This document shows positions 1-5,510 of a stretch of DNA of 6,056 bases, piece after piece. The stretch comes from Clostridiales bacterium. GTDB lineage: Bacteria > Bacillota > Clostridia > WRLR01. Position 1 is the stretch's first letter, and the number at the start of each line of letters is the position of its first letter. Position numbers and translations under genes: made by a program. The stretch spans positions 1 through 6,056 of the forward strand of contig JAITSR010000347.1 in assembly GCA_031287655.1 (NCBI GenBank), read 5' to 3'. Below the pieces are notes generated by a model. The model worked only from the letters and a program-made list of their open reading frames with translations. It searched no databases and was not told the DNA's origin.

Positions 1-2
1 TC

Positions 3-92
3 AGTTTGGATTTGAGCAAATCCATCAAGGTGGAGGTTCACGCGGACGATTCCGACAAGTTCTACGGCGAAGTAAAGCGGTTTGAGGTGTAA
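3..92 (+). CDS. C-terminal end of an unidentified protein (5' partial)
   Basis: An open frame enters from the left edge and ends at TAA 90-92, giving 29 residues that finish in KRFEV. The peptide is rich in alternating charged and hydrophobic residues (for example IKVEVHADD), which would suit a beta-strand-rich C-terminus, but there is too little to name a family. It is the only plus-strand gene I accept. Support comes from the hairpin with a T-run directly after its stop, and from its convergent arrangement with the RNase R gene, whose stop lies 70 bases away. The start is outside the window. Function unknown. Confidence 0.6.
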   Translation, partial: SLDLSKSIKVEVHADDSDKFYGEVKRFEV

Positions 93-151
93 CAAGACGG
101 CATGACAAATACAAGGGCACGGCACGCGATTGTGCCGGCCGTCTTGTTTTT
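91..151 (+). terminator. Rho-independent terminator after the left-edge gene
   Basis: An 11-bp perfect stem pairs 91-101 (AACAAGACGGC) with 138-148 (GCCGTCTTGTT). Its first bases overlap the TAA of the preceding gene. Inside it is a second 6-bp stem, CGGCAC 120-125 with GTGCCG 132-137, which abuts the 3' arm and could stack on it. Transcribed rightward, the 3' arm runs into a T-run (147-151), and further T-runs follow at 158-164 and 170-174. Read leftward the same stem is not followed by a good U-tract, so it would be a weaker terminator for the convergent RNase R gene, although it may serve both. Confidence 0.75.
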
Positions 152-162
152 ATGCCGTTTTT

Positions 163-2559
163 TTATGCCTTTTTATTCTTTTTGTGTTTGCTCCGCTTTT
201 TCCGGTTTTCTTCGCCTTTTCCCGTCAGGAGCGCGAAATCAATCTGCCGCAGCTCGACGCTCACGCGCGCAACCTGTACCTTGACCGGGTCCCCGATCGC
301 GTACCGCTTGCCCGTGCGCTCCCCAAAAACGGCGCAGCGCCGCTCGTCATAGACATAGAAGTCGTCGTCGATGTCCGCGAGCCGCACGAGCCCCTCAACA
401 GTGTTGCCAAGCGCGATGAACAGCCCGAACGAGGTGACGCCGCTGACCGTCCCGAGGAACACGTCCCCCACGAACCGCTTCATATATTCCGCTTTTTTCA
501 GCGCCGCGATCTCCATTTCAGCCTCGTCCGCGGCTCGCTCGCGCTCCGAGCAAGAAATGCAAATGCCGGGCAGTGAATTTTCATACCGTTCGCGCAGCGC
601 GCGCGGAAAGCCGCCCTTTTTTAAGCGCGCCTTGATGATCCGATGGATCAAAAGATCCGGATAGCGGCGGATCGGCGAGGTAAAGTGGCAGTAGCAGTCG
701 GACGCGAGTCCAAAGTGGCCGATGTTTTCCGCGGTATAACGCGCCTTTGCCAGCGAGCGCAGCATCATGAACGCGAGCGTCTTTTCATAGGGGGAGCCCT
801 GCGCGGCGGTCAGAACCGCCTGCAGTTCACCGGAGCGGACGCCGCCATAGCGCGCCCCGCCGCCGACGCCGCCCGGCGCGCCGTTGACGCGCAGCGGGAA
901 ACCCAGCATGGCCGCGAGCGCCGCGAACGACTCAACCCGCTTGGGATCGGGCTTGTCATGCGTCCGATAGATGAAAGGCGCCCCGTCGGCGGCCATATGC
1001 TCCGCGACGGTCTCGTTGCAGGCGATCATAAATTCTTCGATGATCCGGTTCGCGAGCGTGATTTCATAGACCTCGACGCTGATCGGCGCGCCGTCCCCGT
1101 CGAGCTCGATCTTCGCCTCGTTGAGCGCGAAGTCGACCGCCCCGCGGCCCATGCGTCTCTCGCGCAGCGCAAGCGCGAGCTCCTTCATGACAAAAAGGTC
1201 GTCCGTGATGTGGGCGTACCGCTCGCGGAGTTCGGCGTCCCCCTCCTCCAAAATCCGATACACGTCCGAGTACGTCATCCGCTCGGCCGAGTTGATCAGA
1301 CTCTCGCAAATCTCGTGGGCGAGCACGTTCCCACGCGCGTCGATGTCCATGAACACGGAGAGCGCGAGCCGGTCCACATGCGGATGCAGGCTGCACACGC
1401 CGTTCGACAGCTTTTGAGGGAGCATCGGGATCACGCGGTCCGCAAAGTAGAGGCTCGTCCCGCGGGAAAGCGCCTCCCGGTCGAGCGCGGAATCCGCCGC
1501 CACATAGCTTGAGACGTCCGCGATATGCACGCCGAGCCGGTACGCCGCCTGCCGCCCGCCGCCGCTCGCATCGCCGCTTTCGGTCCCGCCCCCGCGATCC
1601 CCGGGCGGCAGGCGCTCAATCGAAACCGCGTCGTCAAGGTCCTTTGAATCCGCGCCGTCGATCGTAAAGAGCCGCAGCGCGCGCAAATCCCTCCGACCGC
1701 GAAAGCGCCGCCCGTCCGGGCGCTCCGGCGTCGCGTCCGCCTCGTGGGCGGCCGCCTCCGGGAACTCGGCCGAAAAACCGTGCGCGACAAGAATCGACAG
1801 GATGTCGACGCCGGGGTCGCCCGCAAAACCGATGACCTCGACGACCTTTCCGGACAGCTTGACATCCTCCTCGCGCGAACGGCGGGAGACGATCTCGACG
1901 AGCGCCTTCTGACCCGCCCGCGCGCCGCCCCGGTTCTGGGGACTGATCGAGATCGGCGTAAAGACCTTTTTGTTGTCGGGGATCAGCGTATAGCTGCCCT
2001 CCCGGTCAACCTCGACCGTCCCGACGAGCGTTGTGATCGCGGGCTCTACGATCCTGACGACCTCGCCTGTAATCCTGCCCGGACGCGAGCGCGGACCTTT
2101 TGCGCCTCCCGGCGCGCCGCCCGCGCCTCTCATGCCCGGCGTCCCGCCGCCGCCCGCGCCCCATGCTCCCCGAGCGTCCGCGGCTTCAATCGGCGCGACA
2201 AGCACGACGTCCTGATCCAACGCGCCGTTCATATGCCTCGGCGCGATGAAAATATCCGGCAGCGGCGGTTCCTGTGTCACAAATCCAAACGCGCGCTCAT
2301 TTACGAACAGACGCCCTTGGATCAGACCGCTCCGCTCCGGCAGCGCGAACTTGCTTGCGCCGACACGGACGATGCCCGCGGCTTCGAGCAGCTCGCCGAG
2401 CGCGTAGTCAAACAGATACCGCTCGTCCGGAACCGCGCCGACCGCCGCGAAAAGCGTCGCGTCCGTGTGTACGGCTTTCCGGGAACCTCGCATGAACTCT
2501 ATAATTTTTACTTTTTCGGCCTCAACCAGCGCCGCGATTTCCGCTTTTCTGTCCGCCAA
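163..2559 (-). CDS. rnr: Ribonuclease R (3'-5' exoribonuclease, RNB family)
   Basis: This 798-residue protein is a processive, Mg-dependent 3'-5' exoribonuclease that degrades structured RNA in the cytoplasm and takes part in RNA turnover and trans-translation. Visible domains: an N-terminal helical/winged-helix segment (about 1-75), cold-shock/OB regions (about 80-260), the RNB catalytic domain (about 290-640), an S1 domain (about 696-778) and a lysine-rich tail (781-798). The catalytic motif TIDGADSKDLDDA supplies acidic ligands D301, D307, D309 and D310. Other family signatures are GVHIADVS (343-350), YFADRVIPMLP (371-381) and HFTSPIRRYPDLLIHR (625-640). Three Gly-rich stretches (about 128-160, 317-338, 559-577) look like lineage-specific loop insertions. 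The start is TTG: a stop (2581-2583) lies seven codons upstream, no ATG lies between, and GGAGG at 2565-2569 is 5 bases before TTG. It lies downstream of secG, as in many Bacillota. Identification is firm. Confidence 0.97.
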   Translation of the reverse strand: MADRKAEIAALVEAEKVKIIEFMRGSRKAVHTDATLFAAVGAVPDERYLFDYALGELLEAAGIVRVGASKFALPERSGLIQGRLFVNERAFGFVTQEPPLPDIFIAPRHMNGALDQDVVLVAPIEAADARGAWGAGGGGTPGMRGAGGAPGGAKGPRSRPGRITGEVVRIVEPAITTLVGTVEVDREGSYTLIPDNKKVFTPISISPQNRGGARAGQKALVEIVSRRSREEDVKLSGKVVEVIGFAGDPGVDILSILVAHGFSAEFPEAAAHEADATPERPDGRRFRGRRDLRALRLFTIDGADSKDLDDAVSIERLPPGDRGGGTESGDASGGGRQAAYRLGVHIADVSSYVAADSALDREALSRGTSLYFADRVIPMLPQKLSNGVCSLHPHVDRLALSVFMDIDARGNVLAHEICESLINSAERMTYSDVYRILEEGDAELRERYAHITDDLFVMKELALALRERRMGRGAVDFALNEAKIELDGDGAPISVEVYEITLANRIIEEFMIACNETVAEHMAADGAPFIYRTHDKPDPKRVESFAALAAMLGFPLRVNGAPGGVGGGARYGGVRSGELQAVLTAAQGSPYEKTLAFMMLRSLAKARYTAENIGHFGLASDCYCHFTSPIRRYPDLLIHRIIKARLKKGGFPRALRERYENSLPGICISCSERERAADEAEMEIAALKKAEYMKRFVGDVFLGTVSGVTSFGLFIALGNTVEGLVRLADIDDDFYVYDERRCAVFGERTGKRYAIGDPVKVQVARVSVELRQIDFALLTGKGEENRKKRSKHKKNKKA

Positions 2560-2564
2560 ATCCG

Positions 2565-2569
2565 CCTCC
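2565..2569 (-). promoter_or_regulatory. Ribosome binding site that fixes the TTG start of rnr
   Basis: GGAGG on the minus strand, 5 bases before TTG 2557-2559. The in-frame stop at 2581-2583 leaves no other upstream ATG, GTG or TTG, and the next in-frame Met is residue 23, so this site decides the start. Confidence 0.8.
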
Positions 2570-2608
2570 GCGCCCTCCCGCTACACCTGCGCCCACCTTT
2601 GCGCCCTA

Positions 2609-2644
2609 AAATGAAACAAGGCTATGTCCCGACGACATAGCCTT
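2609..2644 (-). terminator. Rho-independent terminator between secG and rnr
   Basis: A perfect 11-bp inverted repeat, AAGGCTATGTC (2618-2628) with GACATAGCCTT (2634-2644), encloses a 5-base loop. Read on the minus strand the hairpin is followed by TTGTTTCATTTT, a T-rich tract. Read on the plus strand there is no T-run, so it acts leftward and ends secG transcripts. It lies about 100 bases after the secG stop and about 58 bases before the rnr start. I see no convincing promoter between it and rnr, so rnr expression may depend on read-through. Confidence 0.82.
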
Positions 2645-2745
2645 CGTGTGTCTAAATCCATCCCAAACAAAGCGGCGTCCGCCGCGCGGACAACCGACCG
2701 CCGCGCCGAACAGCCCGGCGCCTCGGCATCGTCGCGAAGATTGGC

Positions 2746-2991
2746 TCACCGCTTCAGGAACACAAACAGGATGATTGACGTAACCAGAAACGCGATCGAG
2801 GCAAACGTGGTGTACCGGCTCAACATCGCGTCGATCGTCCGGCCCTTGCTTTTGCCAAAAAATGTCTCCGCGCCGCCCGCGATCGTCCCCGAAATCCCCG
2901 CGGATTTGCCGGACTGAAGCAGCACGATCACGATGATCGAAACCGAAAACAAAACCTGAAAAACATTTACAATAATAGTACCCGCGTTCAT
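2746..2991 (-). CDS. secG: Preprotein translocase subunit SecG
   Basis: This 81-residue inner-membrane protein is the small SecG subunit of the SecYEG channel, which assists SecA-driven export. Two hydrophobic helices are visible: residues about 4-24 (ending IIVIVLL) and about 61-79 (ASIAFLVTSIILFVF). They are joined by the family's conserved cytoplasmic loop, with LLQSGKSAGISGTIAGGAE and then FFGKSKGR. Length matches typical SecG (about 75-85). The start is ATG 2989-2991, preceded at 5 bases by GGAGG (2997-3001). Starts further upstream (ATG at 3003, which overlaps that Shine-Dalgarno, or 3060) would add a non-family N-terminus; the 3060 ATG also lies inside the promoter. A sigma-A-type promoter sits about 40 bases upstream and a terminator follows. 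RNase R is next downstream, a pairing common in Bacillota. Confidence 0.95.
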   Translation of the reverse strand: MNAGTIIVNVFQVLFSVSIIVIVLLQSGKSAGISGTIAGGAETFFGKSKGRTIDAMLSRYTTFASIAFLVTSIILFVFLKR

Positions 2992-3030
2992 ATTAACCTC
3001 CATGCAGCATGTAGTCGCTCCGTTCGATTC

Positions 3031-3060
3031 ATTGTACCACAACGCCCGCGCGCATGGCAA
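3031..3060 (-). promoter_or_regulatory. Sigma-A-type promoter for secG
   Basis: On the minus strand TTGCCA (-35, 3055-3060) and TACAAT (-10, 3031-3036) are separated by 18 bases, and TGG directly before the -10 makes it an extended -10 (TGnTACAAT). Transcription would start near 3024, giving a leader of about 33 bases that carries the secG Shine-Dalgarno. This is the best promoter match near secG. Confidence 0.75.
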
Positions 3061-3115
3061 CCTCTTTTTTTCGGCCTTTTACCCCAAAATCTTCAAAATC
3101 TTCGCCCATATGCCC

Positions 3116-3145
3116 ATTATACGCTCAGGCATTTTCATTTGCGAA
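3116..3145 (-). promoter_or_regulatory. Possible second, upstream promoter for secG
   Basis: A perfect TATAAT (-10, 3116-3121) begins a few bases after the stop codon of the TIM-barrel gene. It has an 18-base spacer to a weaker TTCGCA (-35, 3140-3145, four of six consensus bases) inside that gene's last codons. It would give a longer secG leader, about 120 bases. The -10 is strong but the -35 is mediocre, so this is tentative. Confidence 0.4.
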
Positions 3146-4006
3146 GCGGGACAAAAAGCGTACCGCGAGCTCTATGTCGGAGGCGGGGTCCGCCCCGGTT
3201 TCGCGCTCGACCGTCAGATAGCCGGAGAATCCCGCGCGGGAGAGCTCGGCAAGATACGCGTCAAAATCCACCGCGCCTTGGCCGAGGGGCTTTTCCGTAA
3301 AATACTCCTCGATCCGCAGGTCCTCGATCCCGCCTTCGGCGAAGAAATCGTAGAGGATTTGCGGGTCTGTTTTTTTCAGCATGACGCCGTCCTTCGCGTG
3401 CGTGTGGACGATGTAAGGCGCGAGCAGACGCACCGCGCGCGCGGGGTCCTCTCCCGTGACCATCACGAAGTTCGCGGGGTCGAGGTTCACGCCGACGCCG
3501 CTTATCACGCCCGGCGCGCCGCCGAGGCTTTCGAGGAAGGCCCGGAGCGTTTCCGGCGACTCAGGCCCGGTTTCGATCGCAAGCGTCACGCCGCGCCCCG
3601 CCGCGTAGGCCCCGACCTCGCGAAACGCGGTTTGCAGCGTCGCGTACCGGGCGTCGGAGGGATTCGACGGGATCACGCCCGCGTGCGTCGTCACAATGCG
3701 CGTCCCGAGCTTGACCGCAAGGTCAATCACGCGCTTTGTCTTTTCAACCCGCGCCGGGGTCTCGTCCGCCCGCGCAAAACCATGCCCGCCGAAATCACCG
3801 TTCAGCGCCGAAACCTCAAGCCCGTTCTCCCGCAGGAGCCCGAGCAGCCATTCGACGCGCCCGTCCGTCATTCCGTCGTAGGCGAGTTCGCCATGCGAGA
3901 CCGTCAGCTGTACCCCGTCCGCCCCAATGCGGCGCGCCGCCGCGAGCGCGTCGGCCATCGGCAGCCGGAAGGATTCCGCCATGACACCAATCTTAAATTT
4001 GCCCAT
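3125..4006 (-). CDS. Sugar phosphate isomerase/epimerase-like TIM-barrel protein (AP_endonuc_2 / xylose isomerase-like fold)
   Basis: This 293-residue protein is probably a cytoplasmic metal-dependent sugar or polyol isomerase/epimerase; the exact substrate cannot be read from the sequence. The TIM-barrel family signature is clear: an N-terminal strand KIGVMAESF, GADGVQLT (28-35), the TTHAGV motif (H108), AIETGP (E145), NLDPANF (D176), HTHAKDG (H203, D206) and LTVERE (E267). E145, D176, H203 and E267 fit the four divalent-metal ligands of this fold. Length is usual for the family. The start is ATG 4004-4006 with AAAGGAGAG at 4011-4019. That site overlaps the TAA of the upstream AlbA_2/ATPase gene, 11 bases away, which suggests co-transcription and coupled translation. 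I see no separate promoter. Base composition is very G+C-rich, like rnr and unlike the gene before it. No hairpin terminator follows its stop. Confidence 0.9.
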   Translation of the reverse strand: MGKFKIGVMAESFRLPMADALAAARRIGADGVQLTVSHGELAYDGMTDGRVEWLLGLLRENGLEVSALNGDFGGHGFARADETPARVEKTKRVIDLAVKLGTRIVTTHAGVIPSNPSDARYATLQTAFREVGAYAAGRGVTLAIETGPESPETLRAFLESLGGAPGVISGVGVNLDPANFVMVTGEDPARAVRLLAPYIVHTHAKDGVMLKKTDPQILYDFFAEGGIEDLRIEEYFTEKPLGQGAVDFDAYLAELSRAGFSGYLTVERETGADPASDIELAVRFLSRFANENA

Positions 4007-4010
4007 ACCG

Positions 4011-4020
4011 CTCTCCTTTA
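4011..4020 (-). promoter_or_regulatory. Ribosome binding site overlapping the upstream stop codon
   Basis: TAAAGGAGAG on the minus strand combines the TAA stop of the AlbA_2/ATPase gene (4018-4020) with the Shine-Dalgarno AAGGAG of the TIM-barrel gene. The GGAG core is 6 bases before its ATG. This layout is typical of translational coupling. Confidence 0.75.
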
Positions 4021-5490
4021 CTTTAGCACATAGTAAACCGATTTCGTTTTGCCCACTTTTTCGGTCAAGTTCTCCTTCGTCATTTCAAGCAGAATGGCGC
4101 GGACACGCCCCTCGCTCAATTTGAATACATCAACAAAGTCTGCAACAGTAGCCTGACCGTGCTTTTCAAGATGTGCAATGATCGCGCTCTTTTTTTCGCT
4201 TGTGCCATTCGCTTGTGTTATTCGCTTGTTATTCGCTTGTGTTATTCGCTTGTTATTCGCTTGTTTTTCGCTTGCATCGGCAAGCGGAATGATGGTCTTA
4301 AAAATGTCGCCCTCAATCAGTTCCGGTTTGCCGCCCGAGTAGAGCTTCGTATATTTCATGAGATTGCGTACACCTGAACCGAGCGTATCAGCGTAGCCGA
4401 CGTTAACAAAGAATCGTGCGAGTATAGGATTTTTGGGGTATGGCTCGAAATTCTCCGGGTCAATACGACCATGCCTGAGCGCACGATTCCAGTTTTCCGC
4501 GACAAGCCGCTCTTTTTCAATGATGATGCGGGAAGGGAACGTCCCGGAGTATTCTCTGTGAACGAGGATGTTCGAGACGATTTCTTTTGCGATGTTGTCC
4601 CTTACGCTGATGTTGCGATTGTCTATCAAGAAAAACGGGTCATTGGTGTGCTTTGCGATAAACCCCATGATTGTATCGAAGCTCTCGATTAAGTTTGTCT
4701 CCACGCGCAGCCTGTCGTCGTAGCGATCGGTGTTCTTAACCCTGAGTATGCAGTCAGTGACGTATCCGGGAGCGACTTGCTGGATGATTTCTTCGCGCCC
4801 AAACAGCAAAATTGCCGCCCTGTTGAAGCCTTGCTTCCCGGTTCGGATATCTTCGTCGTAAAGACCGGCGCTTTTGATTATATCCATATCCGTCATTGTC
4901 TTCCACGGGTGATTGGGCATCCTGCCTACAGCCATATTCCTCACCATAGGCATCAGCTTGTCCAAGAGCAAATGATCTTCCCGTGCGTAGGGAAATACCT
5001 CGCGCTCGGTGAACTGATTCGATTTGCGCACCGACAGATGTGCAACCAAATCGGTTGAGTTCGTGATGTCAAAGTCTCCGTCCTCGTTTCGGTCATATAT
5101 CCTGCCTGCGCAAGACTGTATCTGGGAACTCATAGGGATATATGTGTGCAGCAGTAGTTTGCCGTCCAATTCCGCATCTTCAAGATTCAAGAAAAGTGAC
5201 GGAGAGGTTTTCTGAGGGTTGTTCAGCATATTGGCGAAGTTCTTCTTCATCTGTGCTGCGACTTTAGGATTCACTCCGATAACCTCGCCATTGTCTCTCA
5301 CTCCGAGCAGCAGATGTCCGCCATAGCGGTTGGAAAACGAGCAGACCGTCTCCCAGACGCTGTTATTAAGTTCGTTCACACACTCCTTAAACTCAACCGC
5401 AATACTCTCGCCTTCGGCGAGCAGTTTTCGTATATGTTCAGATGTTATCTGTCTGCACCTCCAATAATAAAAGTATATCAAAAACGGCAT
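4018..5490 (-). CDS. AlbA_2 (Schlafen-type) and RecG-C-terminal-like ATP-binding protein with a winged-helix tail
   Basis: A probable regulator or defence-type protein of up to 490 residues; its biological role is not established. Domains in order: AlbA_2 putative nucleic-acid-binding domain (about 16-125, with AEGESIAVEFKE and SFSNRYGGHLLLGVRDNG); a middle region; a HATPase_c_4 domain like the one annotated at RecG C-termini (about 290-402, with KEIVSNILVHREYSG and VNVGYADTLGSGVRNL); a repetitive linker (about 407-433, two copies of QANNKRIT); and a winged helix (about 434-490). The coordinates use the only ATG, but that start is doubtful. It has no Shine-Dalgarno, and a good promoter overlies it. 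GGAGG (5458-5462) sits 9 bases before ATA at 5446-5448, exactly where family proteins begin, so the true product may start there (476 residues). G+C is much lower than in the genes to the left, which suggests horizontal acquisition. The domain calls are solid; the start is not. Confidence 0.88.
   Translation of the reverse strand: MPFLIYFYYWRCRQITSEHIRKLLAEGESIAVEFKECVNELNNSVWETVCSFSNRYGGHLLLGVRDNGEVIGVNPKVAAQMKKNFANMLNNPQKTSPSLFLNLEDAELDGKLLLHTYIPMSSQIQSCAGRIYDRNEDGDFDITNSTDLVAHLSVRKSNQFTEREVFPYAREDHLLLDKLMPMVRNMAVGRMPNHPWKTMTDMDIIKSAGLYDEDIRTGKQGFNRAAILLFGREEIIQQVAPGYVTDCILRVKNTDRYDDRLRVETNLIESFDTIMGFIAKHTNDPFFLIDNRNISVRDNIAKEIVSNILVHREYSGTFPSRIIIEKERLVAENWNRALRHGRIDPENFEPYPKNPILARFFVNVGYADTLGSGVRNLMKYTKLYSGGKPELIEGDIFKTIIPLADASEKQANNKRITQANNKRITQANGTSEKKSAIIAHLEKHGQATVADFVDVFKLSEGRVRAILLEMTKENLTEKVGKTKSVYYVLK
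4166..4196 (-). promoter_or_regulatory. Candidate -1 frameshift site (A_AAA_AAG) with nearby -1 stop
   Basis: On the minus strand the codons GAA AAA AAG (E432-K434 region) contain the heptamer A AAA AAG in the phase needed for -1 slippage, the same heptamer used in E. coli dnaX. After a slip the -1 frame reads GAG CGC GAT CAT TGC ACA TCT TGA and stops at 4166-4168, removing the winged-helix domain. I see no clear upstream Shine-Dalgarno-like stimulator or strong downstream stem-loop, so function is speculative. Confidence 0.3.
4195..4273 (-). repeat. Seven-copy AAGCGAA array in the linker of the AlbA_2/ATPase gene
   Basis: On the plus strand TTCGCTT (AAGCGAA on the coding strand) begins at 4195, 4208, 4221, 4232, 4245, 4256 and 4267, with spacings of 13, 13, 11, 13, 11 and 11 bases. 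Pairs of 11- and 13-base units form a 24-base period that encodes the 8-residue repeat QANNKRIT. Because 11 and 13 are not multiples of three, successive copies are read in all three frames. Loss or gain of 24 bases keeps the frame, while change by one 11- or 13-base unit breaks it upstream of the winged helix. Confidence 0.92.
5446..5462 (-). promoter_or_regulatory. Ribosome binding site pointing to an ATA start codon
   Basis: GGAGG (5458-5462) is followed after 9 bases by ATA (5446-5448), then by codons for TSEHIRKLLAEGES, the usual N-terminus of an AlbA_2 domain. No ATG, GTG or TTG lies at a suitable distance in this frame. Either an AUA initiator is used, or an ancestral ATG has mutated or been miscalled in sequencing. 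Confidence 0.5.
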
Positions 5491-5500
5491 ACGGAAGCAA
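5472..5500 (-). promoter_or_regulatory. Extended -10 promoter for the AlbA_2/ATPase gene
   Basis: On the minus strand TTGCTT (-35, 5495-5500) and TATACT (-10, 5472-5477) are 17 bases apart, and TGA just before the -10 gives the extended form TGnTATACT. Transcription would begin near 5465, downstream of the ATG at 5488-5490 and a few bases before the GGAGG at 5458-5462. It lies in the short gap after the HipA-like gene, so the AlbA_2/ATPase gene would have its own promoter. Confidence 0.65.
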
Positions 5501-5510
5501 CGGAAAGCCG

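Noticed and set aside
643..1512. Long plus-strand open frame inside rnr (289 codons)
   Set aside because: Antisense shadow of the G+C-rich RNase R coding sequence; Arg/Ala-rich with no domain, no Shine-Dalgarno, and fully overlapped by a firmly identified gene.
1744..2640. Long plus-strand open frame overlapping the rnr 5' region (298 codons)
   Set aside because: Arg-rich antisense shadow; it ends inside the secG terminator hairpin and shows no family signature.
3001..3011. Near-palindrome CATGCAGCATG in the secG leader
   Set aside because: Five-base arms with a 1-base centre beside the Shine-Dalgarno; too short to call an operator or hairpin.
2992..3060. Upstream ATG codons of secG at 3058-3060 and 3001-3003
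   Set aside because: The first lies within the -35 element of the promoter; the second overlaps the Shine-Dalgarno. ATG 2989-2991 with GGAGG at 5 bases gives the normal SecG length.
3086..3103. Two tandem copies of AAAATCTTC between the TIM-barrel gene and secG
   Set aside because: Only two 9-base copies in an A/T-rich spacer; nothing links it to a function and it could be chance.
3002..4033. Long plus-strand open frame opposite the TIM-barrel gene (343 codons)
   Set aside because: Antisense shadow caused by high G+C; the minus-strand frame carries the full metal-ligand set of a known fold.
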